Assembly: GCA_021399435.1 (NCBI GenBank)
Contig: JAJTUP010000034.1
Location: 124,001-188,000, forward strand
Source of the DNA: Diaporthe sp. PMI_573
Lineage: Eukaryota > Ascomycota > Sordariomycetes > Diaporthales > Diaporthaceae
Direction: 5' to 3'
DNA length: 64,000 nucleotides
Shown here: positions 10,279 through 21,814 of the stretch, piece after piece
Layout: every line of letters starts with the position of its first letter
How positions within the stretch are numbered: the stretch's first letter is position 1
Translations under genes and position numbers: made by a program
The notes under the pieces: generated by a model
The model's database searches: none
What the model was told of the DNA's origin: nothing
Seen by the model: the letters and a program-made list of their open reading frames with translations, nothing else

Positions 10279-12189
10279 CTAGAACGCGAGCATGTTTACT
10301 TGACTATCCATGGGTGGTTGGTCAAGGGCAGATGGCCTTTTGGCACGTCGCCGCGTCAGCTGTCGCGATTCTGAAGTTTGCCACCAAGGTTCGTTTGTCT
10401 GGCGTACTGTGTTTGTTCCGCAGTGAATCTCGCCTCCGCCGTTGTGGTGTGTATTCCAATCATCCATAAACGTGACAGTCAAGCCAGCCTTGGCATAAAC
10501 AGCCTTTGCCGCCTGCTCGAATACATCCTGGCCATCGACCAAGGGGCCCCACGGTTTCGGCGCCAGGTAGTCTGTATCGCTGAGCATGATGCCATTGACT
10601 ATGCCAGGATAGTATGCGCCGACCCTGAAGGGCTCCTCAGCAGTGCTGTTTTCGGTCATGTTCGCATAGACGGCCGGGAGGCGATATATCTCCTCGTCGG
10701 TGATGCCCGTAGCGTCCTTGAGGATCGCAATATTCGCCGCGATGCGGCCCGCACAGGCCGAGTTGACATGGACCATGGCTTGGTCAGCGAGTAGGTCGTC
10801 GACGGTCAACTGCGGAACGGCGTACGTGAAGTTCCCACCGAGGCCCTCATCACCACCGCTGCTGGTATCATTCGGTTTGGAGCCGGAACCAGGGGGCGGC
10901 AGCGTGACCGCGCCCGGGTCGTTGACCCGGGAGAATGCCTTGGTGGAGCCCAAGGCTCTCCTTTGCACGCCCCGCAGGAGCTCGAGGCCTGCCTCCGGAT
11001 CGCCTATCACAATGGCCCAGCCGCGGGTTGTGTTGGCTGGTACAAACTGCACAAACTCGTCCACATGACCGACGACGAGCCAGTTCGTATCCAAGAGGAG
11101 GGGGTTCTGAACTTCCTGAGCTCTCATAAACTCGAGGTCATGATGGTTCTTTGTCCCCTGAGAACCCATGATAACTCGCCCGGCGGGCCACTTCGTGCCG
11201 TTGTGCTCATACGGGGGGATTGTTTCAAAATTCCCCATAGAGCTGACACCGTCGAAATCACCACCGGGATGGTGCACGGCGCCCACGCCGGTGCCTCGAA
11301 GGTGTTCGAAGACCTGCCTCCCAGCGTCGCGGTCGTCTTGGCCAGAGCGTATCATAATTCGCATCGAGATCGTTCCGTTCGGCCCTGGCATGTTGGTATA
11401 TCCGGGTTCGACAAAGTCCTGAGCCCAAATGTCCGTGTTGTTGGGGAACGTGAAGACGGGCTCCGCGATCCCTTTGGACGCCACCACGCGGGACAGGTCT
11501 ACGACAAACTGTTGCTGAAAATCTGGCTCGGAGACGTTGCCAGCTGTCGTCAGGACCTGATCTACGCGCTGGAGATGTGTGTGGGATAGGACGGGGGCAA
11601 CGCGGAGCATCAATTTGTCCGTTGAGTTGGTGGCGCCGTCTGTGACGACGAAGGTGACGGTGGTGCGACCGTCCCAGCCTCCCGGTCGGCGTACATCCCG
11701 AGCGTCGATACCTAGCTCCAAGCCAGCCTTGAGCTGGGCAGATGTGAAGGTGGTATTGGCGCGAACAAAGGTCCAACTGTCTGCCTCGTCGCGCCTAAAG
11801 ATACGGACGTTTTTGCTCGATGTAGGGTTGGTAGACACGGTCCCAACAGCATTGTCGCCCAAGTCAGGCATTGGGAGTGTTCGCATGGGAGCAAGGTACT
11901 CGGCTTGGCGTAGAATATCATCAGAGGCATCGTTGCAGGCCGCTAGTCCCTCATTGCTCGGTGTTGGACCCTGGAGAGCCTGGATGGAACAGCGGCGGTC
12001 GGTGTCACCAATATTGGCGAGGAAGATGGCTCCAGAGGTATCGGTCCAAGCATCCTTGCCATTGACATCGGTGTCGCCAGCAACGTCTACAACTCCGTCT
12101 CGATTTGTATCAGCCCTAATGTCGGCTTTGAAGCAGAGGCAATTGCGAATCAATAGAGCAAACAAAGTAAACTGGACTTGGAAATGCAT
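10279..12189 (-). CDS. Secreted peptidylarginine deiminase (PAD)-like protein
   Basis: A single 636-aa exon starting at the ATG at 12189. The first ~20 residues (MHFQVQFTLFALLI...) are a signal peptide or anchor, so the protein probably enters the secretory pathway. A segment rich in Asp and Asn (DIRADTNRDGVVDVAGDTD) follows and looks like a Ca-binding loop. The catalytic PAD_C region is recognisable by the GHVDEF motif (His375 and Asp377 by my count) and the nucleophile motif GEIHCGTNTVRQ (Cys590), arranged as in animal PADs. The family turns protein arginine into citrulline in a calcium-dependent way. The product ends in a basic, Ser/Arg-rich tail. Fungal PADs are scattered in distribution and little studied; the substrate is unknown. 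Confidence 0.88.
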   Translation of the reverse strand: MHFQVQFTLFALLIRNCLCFKADIRADTNRDGVVDVAGDTDVNGKDAWTDTSGAIFLANIGDTDRRCSIQALQGPTPSNEGLAACNDASDDILRQAEYLAPMRTLPMPDLGDNAVGTVSTNPTSSKNVRIFRRDEADSWTFVRANTTFTSAQLKAGLELGIDARDVRRPGGWDGRTTVTFVVTDGATNSTDKLMLRVAPVLSHTHLQRVDQVLTTAGNVSEPDFQQQFVVDLSRVVASKGIAEPVFTFPNNTDIWAQDFVEPGYTNMPGPNGTISMRIMIRSGQDDRDAGRQVFEHLRGTGVGAVHHPGGDFDGVSSMGNFETIPPYEHNGTKWPAGRVIMGSQGTKNHHDLEFMRAQEVQNPLLLDTNWLVVGHVDEFVQFVPANTTRGWAIVIGDPEAGLELLRGVQRRALGSTKAFSRVNDPGAVTLPPPGSGSKPNDTSSGGDEGLGGNFTYAVPQLTVDDLLADQAMVHVNSACAGRIAANIAILKDATGITDEEIYRLPAVYANMTENSTAEEPFRVGAYYPGIVNGIMLSDTDYLAPKPWGPLVDGQDVFEQAAKAVYAKAGLTVTFMDDWNTHHNGGGEIHCGTNTVRQTNEPWWQTSESRQLTRRRAKRPSALDQPPMDSQVNMLAF

Positions 12190-15100
12190 GGTCTGGACGC
12201 GAATGAAAGACTAGAGAAGAGTGGAGTGAGGCTGGTTGGCGAATGCCTCGAATTCAGGGTTAGAAAAGATTCAGGACGCTGTCCAATATTAATATAACTT
12301 CCCAAGGAGTCACCTAGAGGGGCCATTGGCCAGCGCGTGTTCCAATTTTCCAAGAATAGACCATTCTTGATAATGGCTGTGTTATTCTTGGTGATGCGTG
12401 TCCCCCAACATTGAGAATACGGGCAAAGCGCGTCGGGAAGAGGAGAACTACTACCCCTGAGAGAGCCTTGAATTCTCTGAAGGCCCTGCGCCGAGTTGAT
12501 GAGATTCTGTCTCCATTTCATTGGAAAGGCTCCTGCATCGCCACTTGGGGGCCTCTTGGCAAGCATGACAGTCAAAGGTTGACGTGCTAACAGCTTGCAA
12601 GTTTATCAATGCAATTGGACAAACTGTTCAGATGCCTGTGGATACGGCAGCAGCCGGGCCAATAGTCTTACACGCAGCGGAAAACGGACCTTGGCTTTGG
12701 GTCCCGTCAAATTTCCAATGCAACATTGGATCCAGCAGCGATCTGTGGCAACGGTCACGACTGCAGTATCAGTCATCTGGCCAATGGCCTCTTCTGAGGC
12801 GGAGCTAGTTGGTGGACTGGTTGATCGAGTCATTAATTAATTACACCTTCCAAAGGCCAGAAAACGGTACGTCGTCTGAAATGTCTACTGGCTGTCACAG
12901 TAAGGTCATTGTGGAATACTCGTGTTACTACGGAATAAGCATATATAGCACGAGTATTATGCTCAGGACAAGAAAACATGTTTCTGACGTTTACTGATCT
13001 GAAACCCCTTTCCGAGGTGGATAAATACAGACAATGGTTCCCGAAAAGGAGTAGTGCCTTTTCAATAAAGCAAGCCCCTATTGTACTAATAGTTTAGCGC
13101 CGCAGTCCTCCCAGCATAATAAGCTTAAGCCAGTAGCATGTACCTTCATCAACTTGTAGTGCCTTTTCTGCGTCTCCGATTACCGCACTAACATAGCGAT
13201 TGTGGATAGGCCATTAGAAAGGTGTAAGGATTGGAAACCGGGAACAGAAAAGTATGAGCAACGTGGGCTGGCAGTAGGACCAAGACTCCATGTGACCAAG
13301 ACAGTGGGAGACCAGCTGGAGATTGTTGCTTGGACGGACCTTTCGGAGGATCAAGGCGTCTAGATAATGTGAGAGATTTCCAATTTTACTGGCCTTTGAG
13401 CCGCAGAAGCGAGTTTCAAGTACGGGAGCGATGGGCACCTTTCACGAGGTGGCGTGGGTGTCTGACGAAGGACTCGACGTGGGCGTCGAGGTAGGCTTTC
13501 TATCTTCCTTCCATAGATATTGGGAGCTCTTGATGTGCCTCTTGCTGACTCTGCGAGGCCCCCTTGCAAGATGTATGATCTCTTACGACTATAATGTTGA
13601 ATGCTGTTTAAGTTTAATTGTTTCCACTCCACGGCGGATTCCGGGGTAACCAAGCGGTGGCTCCCTCAGCGAGAAACCTTTGCAGACGATTCTCTGGATA
13701 ATGGCTTGGAGATTCTGGGCCGCCAGGTGAGCACAAAAAGCTGGCAGTGTCAGGGCAACATACCTAGGTAGCACAGGGAATAAACAGATACCCGGACAAG
13801 CCGAACAGGCGCCCCTGGCAGCACAAAAGGCTTCTTGCCATTCTTGCCATTCTTGCCAACGAAAGGATATCCAGACATTTTTGAATGGCTGTGAGCAGGC
13901 CAAGGCAACAAAAGATTCTATTGGCCCGGAGAAGTAACTATGGAAGTAGTTGCTAAGGATGCCCCTTTCGACTTCTCCCCTTTCGACTTCTCCCCTTTCG
14001 ACTTCTCCCCTTTCGACTTCTCCCCTTTCGACTTCTCCCCTTTCGACTTCTCCCCTTTCGACTTCTCCCCTTTCGACTTCTCCCCTTTCGACTTCTTGCT
14101 GACTACCTAGGTGCTTGGCTATCGCGCATTTGCCCTGGGGCCATGCTCAAAGGGCGTGAGTGTACTGTAGGTCTAATATGGTACAACAAATGTGCGTGCC
14201 TCAAAACGGAGCGGTAAATCTCTGTTCAGCTTGGTGTACGCGCAGACCGAACAGTCCCGGTCGGGGGATCTGGGTGGGGCTGGCGCTGACGTAGGGCGTC
14301 TTGGCTCTGGGCGCTCCCGCCGGCAACACCCCCAGTACCCCGCATGACAAGGAGGAGCTCCACTGCGACTAGATGTCTCTAGCAGGTAGACACATGCAAG
14401 CAAGATGTTCACTGCGAGCACACGGCATGCCCTGCTGGAGTGTCCTAAGTAGCAACACAAGCAGAGTTCCAGTCCAGTGTATCTGAACCACAACTACGGG
14501 AATCGATGTTGCAGCTGTGCTTGGCCCTGGGGAACGTGCGGGCCAAGGAGGGGGCACATCGGACGAGAGGTGGAGGTGCTGTGCTGTATCCCGCACCCAG
14601 AAACCGGCGTGGACTGCTAACTCCGTCCGACCGTGCAGTGCGAGATAAGGAGCCTGGTAGATGGCCGGCTCTGACGTGACCCCTCCTCACCCAGCTTGCA
14701 CGACCACAGCTCTCCTCCTCACCCTTTCTTCTCTACATCACGGAAAGTACCCCCCTCTGTGTCCACGCCTCGACTGCCATCGCCAGCTCACTTACCTAGG
14801 CACATTCTGTGACACTGCACATGCCTAATCGGGCCATCAAGAGACAGATAGATGCCTTGAGACACACGTCCTGCTGACTGAGGTGTCTGGCTGCCCATAC
14901 TCCGAGGCTGGATGCTCCTCGGCAACTGCGGTTCGAGCACGAGCACGAGCACAAGCACGTCAGCTTGCAGACCCAAGCAGCCTGCCAACCTGCCAACCGA
15001 CCAACGCTTGGCCGAACCCGCCGCCTCCTTGCTGTGCCTCGCCGTGTGATGCGAGACTCGCCATTTGGATTTCGACTTCCTTCTCAGCCTGGCAACATTA

Positions 15101-15382
15101 CACTTCCGGTATAGCTCAGCACATCGATGTCACAAGGCTGTGTGAACAACCAACAGTCCCACCCCGCCGTCCCTCTCCTGCATTCACACCGGTCCACCCC
15201 ACTCCTGATACAGTATCACGTATCAAGGTATGCTGCTGTTCGTGGTTTCCCGTGCATGGATTTCTTGTCTCTCACGGTTGTTATCTGGGTCTTGACGACG
15301 TCTTCGGACTGACTGACTTGTTCCAGTTCCGTCAGCATGGTTGCATTCCATATACTATGCTCCTAATCATACAACCCCCACG
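12190..15382. other. Long intergenic region with minisatellite
   Basis: About 3.2 kb without a convincing gene. It contains a 15-bp minisatellite at 13962-14096, a (TTCTTGCCA)3-type short repeat near 13830-13858, and three TACCTAGG palindromes at 13761, 14104 and 14793. A GAGCAC-rich run lies near 14933-14958. The last few hundred bases, CT-rich and with possible upstream introns, presumably hold the promoter and 5' UTR of the gene at 15383. Confidence 0.5.
13962..14096. repeat. Perfect minisatellite, 9 x CCCCTTTCGACTTCT
   Basis: Nine consecutive identical 15-bp units (135 bp). The unit is a whole number of codons, and an ATG at 13959 opens a short frame encoding Met, then PLSTS nine times, then Cys and stop. 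There is no promoter or homology support for translation. Identity between units points to recent expansion. Confidence 0.95.
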
Positions 15383-18300
15383 ATGTTGACCACCGCATCC
15401 CAATTCGGCCCTCGAGCCAGGTCCCTGCGGACCAACCATGCCACCGCAACTGCAACCGTCCGTCGGGTGCTTGGCGTCTCTGGTGCCCTCACCGTGCAAC
15501 AGTGCCAGCAAACACGCGACTTTCGCTTCGGGTCGTGGTTCTCGCACTTCGACTCTGAAATCCAGGAGAAAATCAGGCGACATGAACAGACCCTCAAGCA
15601 GAGATATCTTTGCCGACACCCGGATTTGGACAAATACCCACTTGCAGATGATGCCCGGCACGCCGTAAAGCGCATGATGGCCAGTTATTGGCTTTCCCAT
15701 GACCCACGTTCATGCGGCCGACATAACGATGCTCAGTCCAGCAAGCAACGAACCCCCGATAACAAGGACGGACTGCGCCCAGGCCAGAATATCGAAGATG
15801 TGGAGCGAGGAGCTATGGAGCACCTGATATTCGGCAAAGACGAAGCGGAGGCAGCGCGTGGGCCGAAGCTCAAACGGAAGCGAGGCAAGAAGAACAAATA
15901 TAATTCCGTGCCCCACACTTTCTATGGTATTCCAAAGGAGGAGGACGACTACTTTATTGACCCAGTCACGAATCGGAGGGTTGCGAAGCATCCGGCCCTG
16001 AGAAGCCCTGAGGGTACAGTGGACATACCCGTCAAGACATTCAAAGAATACAGAACGCGCTTCTTTGCAAGCTACGCCGCTCCAAGCGATGCGATGCGCC
16101 TTTATGAGCTCATTAAGGCAAACCAGGCCGAGATCAACCCCAATACAGAATACCCAGGAGAAGCCCCCCGTCCTTCAGGGAAGCCACTTCACGGTAATTT
16201 GAGCCACAGTGAGCATGCTGAAGCTCAAGACGCGAAACTTAAATACGACGATCTGCACGAGTACAAGCCTGTATTGGACGACGGTCAGGTCTCGTCCGAG
16301 CCACCACAGCAGCCGTACAACGACCTAGACAAATACAAGCCGGTGACCGACAAGGAGCCTGTCCAGTTTGAAGACTTAAAGCCTCCGTACGAAGATCTTG
16401 ACAAGTACAATGCGGCGGTGGTCGACGACATTGTCGCTCGTTTTGAGAGCGACAAGGTTCCAGACCCGGATGTGCACCAATACGACCAAGCGTTTGACCC
16501 AGTACGCCCGTTGGAACAAGACGCTGAGCCGAAGTCCAACGATCTCGACGAGCTCAGGCCAGGTTTCTCGGCCGATACTTCTCCCAAGCGAACAGAAGGC
16601 TTCCCACCGCAGGAGGACCTGGATAGTTACAGACCTTTGAAGGACAACAAGCCCCACGGGAAACCTCCCGGCCCTCAAGTTTCCTCCATAGAATCCGGCC
16701 TGTCGGTGGAATATCAGCCACTGGTCGAGGATTTGGAACCCGGGGATTTTCCTCCGTCCACTGTTGACGAGCTACGTGCAAAGTATGGGACAGCAGAGCT
16801 GCGGAAGTACACCGCCATGAGGCATGTCGAACCAGAGAAGAAAAGCTCATCATCTGCAGAAGAGCGAGTTGCAGAGTGGCCGGCCGAGAAATACGAGCCT
16901 GAAGAACTGGCCAAGTACAAGCCTGTGTACTATAACGAGCCAGATGGGAACCCTCTGCCAAGTGCTGACGCGCGAGTCGTCGAAGATATCACAAAGAGAT
17001 ACGACCCAGAGGAGCTTGCCAAGTATACCCCAGTCTACTGGAACGAACCGGATGGGCAGCCGACTGCGGCCGCAGACTCTCGCATTGCGGAGGGTCTGAC
17101 CAAGGAGTATGATCCTGCTGAGCTTGCAGAATACAAACCCGTGTACTGGAACGAACCGGATGGGCAGCCCCCGACGGCTGTGGAGGAGCTGAGCAAGATA
17201 TATGACAACCTGGTCCGATACAGCTCGTTCAAGTACGAAGAGCCTGGTGATGACCTATCAGGACAGGTCGATGCTGCAAAAGAAGGGTTGAAGGAAATGG
17301 ACGCCAGGATAGACTATAAAAGCCCCGTTCGACTAGCCCCCGGGGAACTGGACAAAGCCGACGAGTCGAGCGCTGAGGTGCTGAGAAAGATTGGCAAAAA
17401 TCAACAGATTGACCAAGTTACTATGAATCACTTGGATTCGAAACGCAGATTTTTGTTGATTTCGCAGATGAAGAAACACCAGGCAGCATCAGACGCGACA
17501 GACCAAGAGGCAAGCCTAGCTATCAAGTTTGCGAGGGCCAGGGCTGCCAAAGCCGAGTCGGAACGCCAACTTACTGGCAATTATGTCCGAGATTTTCCTG
17601 AAGAGTTTGAAAGATCCTGGGTGGAAACAATCTCCACGGCCCCAACCGAGACGGCTCAGCCGAACGATGAGTTCGTGTTCGAGAGCCAGAACATGGACGG
17701 TGGACTTGAGGGAGCTTTCGGCCGGCCATCGCCAGTCAAGATCCAGCCCGCACTCGACAGACATCTCGATGAACAACCGCACATGGTCAAGACCAGCCAG
17801 GAAGTCGGAAACGAGGATATCGACTCAAAATCTGCTCAGAATCTGGATGGCGTGCATACCAACGGATCCGGTGAAACATCGACGTCCCCGGCTCATGTCA
17901 AACACCATGGGGACATCCCTGAATCAGCCAACAAGGGAATCGAGCCCGCAAGACCAGATGCCATCCATAATGAATCCGCGAATGAGCCGACCCTGTACAA
18001 GATTTTGGCCTACGATCCAACCATGCAGAAGATCGAAATTGCCGAGACCTCTTCATTTGTTCCTGATACCGCAACCGCCTTGACACCAGCCGATGCCCTT
18101 CTTCGCCTATCACATCCTACGAGATTCTTTCCTCACTTCAAGCCTTTGCAGGCCGAAGGCTACGAAATTATCTCTGGGACTGGCGACGTGCTCGTGTTTC
18201 GCAAAGTGCGGCCAGAGACCAGCAAAGGCAAACCAGCTCCAGTACCCGAACAATCGGCCCCAACAGCAGATGAGCCTGGAGCGGTCGAAACACGTATCAA

Positions 18301-18744
18301 TCCAATTGACATGACCGGCATGCCGAGATTCTCCCCTGCTAGCGCCAATTTTGCTTCACCTACGGGTTACGTTAACTACGAGAACATCGCGGAGACTACA
18401 GCCAGCAAATTGCCGCCCCCGCCCCCGAGGATCAAGTACAACATTGATGTCCATCGTGAGGAGCCTGTTTTCAGTGGACCGAAGGCAAAAGTCGACGGCA
18501 AAAAAGGTAACAAGAAGGGCCTGGGCAAGAGACTGATTGTGGGTGGTGTTTGGGTCGCTGGCATCAGTTATTCGCTTGGAGTCATTTCCGAGTACTTGTA
18601 AGTCCCCAGTCTTCTCCTTTAACGTTTTCCGTCCGTCGTATTTCGGGATGTTCCAGAATGCATCACTTTGGAGTCCATAGCAGGTAATTAACACGTACTA
18701 GCACCACTGGTGGTATCGATGGAATGGGACCCAAGGGACTCTAG
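15383..18744 (+). CDS. Repeat-rich, probably mitochondrial membrane protein, 1,085 aa
   Basis: Exons 15383-18597 and 18702-18744. The start is the first in-frame ATG; the frame extends further up only through a TTG. The N-terminus is rich in Arg, Ser and Thr and nearly free of acids, which fits a mitochondrial presequence. Residues ~280-620 hold degenerate repeats around DLDKYKPV and LAKYKPVYWNEPDGQP, in a very acidic context. A basic C-terminal segment (KKGNKKGLGKR) precedes a hydrophobic stretch (LIVGGVWVAGISYSLGVI), probably a single membrane anchor. Splicing replaces a premature TAA and adds the C-terminus TTGGIDGMGPKGL. That last intron is a member of repeated intron family B. I recognise this as a conserved fungal hypothetical protein without assigned function. 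Confidence 0.75.
18598..18701 (+). repeat. Family B repeated intron, copy B1
   Basis: This 104-nt intron begins GTAAGT and ends ACTAG. It resembles the intron at 49222-49324 in the unrelated MFS gene: shared blocks include ATGTTCCAGAA and CCATAGCAGGT in the same order and spacing, and the lengths differ by one base. Removing it gives a sensible C-terminus for the host gene. Confidence 0.75.
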
Positions 18745-19336
18745 GAAGTCAATCGGATGGTGCTTTTCAGTAGCACGTTATGGATCATCATTTTGGTCCT
18801 GATCGATCTGTTGGTGATCGATCTGTTGGCAGGAGCGGGTGAGGGTGCCTTGTAGTGATATTGTAGAACATGCTGCAGGCATGACGGAAGAGACGACAGT
18901 GTACGAGATACATCAGGATTGCGGACTCCTCGCTCATGAACATTCCGAGTCTAGGGACTTTTGCCGGCGTTTGGGATGGCAGACACGATTCGGCAGACAC
19001 TCCCAATGCGTCAACACTCTCCTTTCGATGCTTCTGACACGGCCGTCATGCTATGCTTGCGTGTACTAATGCTAACATTCTCCTAACCGTTGTGCCACTT
19101 GATGCCTTTTTCCATGACAAACAATCTGGCCGCCCGAGCCACGGCGAACTTTGCCCCACGGGGGAGGAAACCAACTGCTCAAGGACCAACTTTTTGTGCG
19201 CCCGCTCAGGAATCATTTTGGGGCCTCAAATATCCAGGAAAATAATGATACACAAATGAATTCACCCAGTCCTACCCGGATCACCTCCTCGAGTAGCCCC
19301 TCTCCCACCATCCAGTCGTAGCCTTCCGTCCTCGAT
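18745..19336. other. Intergenic, convergent
   Basis: The gap separates the gene ending at 18744 (+) from the small gene ending at 19337 (-). It contains a short direct repeat, GATCGATCTGTTGG-like, near 18798-18830. No coding signal. Confidence 0.4.
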
Positions 19337-19591
19337 TTAGGCATGGTCCTTCTCCAAGGTCCCACTGGTGGACATCATCTGGCGTTTGTACTCCTCGTGG
19401 TCGAAGCTCACCGTCCGTTGGATCTGGGGCTTCCACTCGGAGGTCGAGGTGCGGCGCCGGGCCTCTTCGGCGGCACGCTCGGTGGTGGGCGAGGTCGGGC
19501 CTGTCAGGCGGGCGGCGAGGTCTGCGTCGGGCCCGCCGAAGGAGGATGTGTCTGTGTTGATCCTGGCCTGTTGTTGCTTGGTGGTGGCCAT
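19337..19591 (-). CDS. Small conserved-looking hypothetical protein, 84 aa
   Basis: A single exon with its ATG at 19591 encodes an 84-aa hydrophilic protein. It starts MATTKQQQARINTD, has a Thr/Ser/Pro-rich middle, and ends with WKPQIQRTVSFDHEEYKRQM and a short tail. The WKPQ...SFDHEEYKRQ part has the look of short fungal proteins with a basic-acidic phosphorylatable motif (RTVSFD), possibly a kinase site. No membrane segment, signal peptide or zinc ligands are seen. Function unknown. The codon composition looks coding, although the opposite strand is also open over much of it. Confidence 0.55.
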   Translation of the reverse strand: MATTKQQQARINTDTSSFGGPDADLAARLTGPTSPTTERAAEEARRRTSTSEWKPQIQRTVSFDHEEYKRQMMSTSGTLEKDHA

Positions 19592-21016
19592 TTTCAAAAG
19601 GCTGATCAGGGCTGTCTCTGGTTGTTGCAGTTGTTACCAAGCTACGGAGATTCTCGTGGTGGTGTTGGTTGGTTGGGTGAGAGTTGCAGCTGTTGGTGAG
19701 ACTCTGGTTGGTAGTGTATGAGTTTGTGTAAAACTATATGACTGATGATCGGTCAAAATAGGTCGCTTACAGGATAGGAAGTTTGGCTACAGTTGAAGAG
19801 GCGAAGGGACAGCGTCAAATAAGGAGAGGAGGGGGCTGGAAAGTTATCGCCGGTGGGACGATCACGACCTCATACCGCAGTGTTCGCACCCTTCCCTCTC
19901 CGGCGACGGTCGCCACCACAGGCGGCCATCCCTTCCCAATGGTCCCTTGGTGCAGCACAAGGGGGAAGCTTTTGTCCCCGTTGCGGCTGGGCCATTGGTC
20001 AATCGGGATCGCACGCTGCGGGGTAGCTCCTGCACTGCAGCCCTCGTCGGCGGCAGCTTGACATTGACGTGACGCCAGTGAGCTGATCGGCGCGGTAGCC
20101 GCATGAGTCTCCGAGCCCGCAGGGGCGCAGTGCCTTTGCATATTGGATTACTCGGACTCCAGAAGACGGAAGTCTGGTGATAGTGGGCTGTCCGCCACGG
20201 CATCTCGTATGATCGCGTATGGTTTAAGAGACGGCTGGGCGGCATTTGAACTTTATCTTTCAACCCTACCTGCTCCTGGATCTGGACCTTGATGCGGAAG
20301 AATCAAGTGAGATCAAAATGGGACAATCTGGAGGAGTGGTGATCTTGATTGTCCCATGTCGAGCCCACATTCTGAAGGGGAGAATCGGAGGCTGTCACAT
20401 GCCAGACCCTCCCCTTCGACCCGGATTTTCCATGGATCTCGTCCTCAGCAAAATTTACTGGATCACATTCTCTGGACTGGCTGCTCCAGGATCCTCACAT
20501 CAGCCCCGAACCAACTAAACACACCGTCCTCGGTCGCCTCTGATTCTCAGCTTCGGCACCCGCAGCACGTCTTGGGGTTCGTGATGGATGCGAGTTTTCG
20601 AATTCGGAGACGAGGTCGAGGATCCAGCTCCATGTTCAGCTTCAGGTCATCGCAGCGCCGAGCTACCTGCAGATCCTGAGCGCTTCCTTCAGACTACATC
20701 TCAACGAATTTCAGCATATGCGGAAGCATATCCAAGACTTCCCACGGGGTTCATGCTGCCAAAAGATAAGAAAACGTCAGCGGAAATCATCGATTCTCAT
20801 TCTGTCTATCGTCTTTGGTGTTCAATCTCCGCCAAGTCTCTCTACCCAATTTTATCATCTTGTTGAACCCAAGATTGGCAGCCGGTCTCTGAAAACTTGC
20901 TTTCCCCATTGGATGAGCAGATGAGCCACCCCGGCTAGAACCTATGGAGCAGCCCTGCATCCGTGTCCACGAACCCGAATTTGGAGCCCCCTTGCTCACC
21001 ACCAGCCAGGAGTGAC
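19592..21016. other. Intergenic
   Basis: About 1.4 kb. Short frames exist on both strands but none has domain-like sequence or splice support. The part next to 19591 probably holds the promoter and 5' UTR of the small gene. Confidence 0.4.
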
Positions 21017-21814
21017 CTATTCAATGGCGTATGCCTTCTCACCATCGACACCCGAAAAACTATGCTCAGACTCAAAAACCAGGCAATGGACGTCTTCAGC
21101 GCCGAAATCCTCAAAGACGCGACGGTAAGCTCGGGCCAAGGAGCAACCTCCTTCCCAGTCCACTACACCCTGTTCGCTCAAGGTGACGATCCAGTAGATT
21201 GGTAAGCTATCTCCTGGAATGTTGGCGGGCCCGAGCCGGCGGACCTGGTCGTCAGTCGTGACTTCCGGGTGGGTTTGGCGTCGGGCCTCGGCCATCCTGG
21301 CGGCGAAGAGAGATGTGCCCTCGTTCATCTCTTGGCGGAGGAAGGCGATGTTGTGCCCGGTCCGAGGAATCTCGACCATCTTCTTTGGGTCGAGGATACT
21401 GGATGGCTTCTTCTGCAGATCATTCTCGAATAAGTGGTAGATCAAGGAGTGATCTGAGGTGCCGCAGAGCCTGCTGTACGAAGAGTAGGCGACGGTTTTG
21501 GCAAAACGCCTCAGGATCTCCTCGCTCGGCGCCGCGGGAGCTGAGCTTGGGTCCTCGGCGACGGAAGGAGGAGGGACGGGGCAAAACGAATCTTGGCTGG
21601 TGATGGACGAGGATTCGGAGCTCTCTTGGCTTGGGGACGTCTCACGGTCTGCGTCGATATGTTGGAACATACTGGGAGCTTGTCTGGCCTCTGCTCGGGC
21701 GCCTGCGAGTCGATTGCGTTGTTCTTCAACTTGCTGTTGGTACTTCTGCCTTTTGGCTTGTATCTCTTTTTCACACTGGAGCAGCTCTTGCAGTTGCTGG
21801 CAGTCAACCGGCAT
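21017..21814 (-). CDS. Hypothetical coiled-coil protein, 265 aa
   Basis: The chosen ATG at 21814 begins MPVDCQQLQELL. The same frame extends up to 22027, but that extension is basic, low in coding character and probably 5' UTR. Residues ~5-50 are Gln/Glu/Lys/Arg-rich with heptad spacing, a likely coiled coil. A Ser/Pro-rich linker follows. The C-terminal ~150 residues (from EEILRRFAKTVAYSSY) look folded, with Trp and Tyr and few low-complexity runs. I do not recognise a family and infer no function. Confidence 0.5.
   Translation of the reverse strand: MPVDCQQLQELLQCEKEIQAKRQKYQQQVEEQRNRLAGARAEARQAPSMFQHIDADRETSPSQESSESSSITSQDSFCPVPPPSVAEDPSSAPAAPSEEILRRFAKTVAYSSYSRLCGTSDHSLIYHLFENDLQKKPSSILDPKKMVEIPRTGHNIAFLRQEMNEGTSLFAARMAEARRQTHPEVTTDDQVRRLGPANIPGDSLPIYWIVTLSEQGVVDWEGGCSLARAYRRVFEDFGAEDVHCLVFESEHSFSGVDGEKAYAIE

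Noticed and set aside
10963..12214. Two ~210-aa plus-strand frames (10963-11589 and 11579-12214)
   Set aside because: Both are antisense to the deiminase, whose family motifs are unmistakable. They show no family features.
13962..14096. CRISPR-like array
   Set aside because: Units are contiguous without spacers and the genome is eukaryotic; it is a minisatellite.
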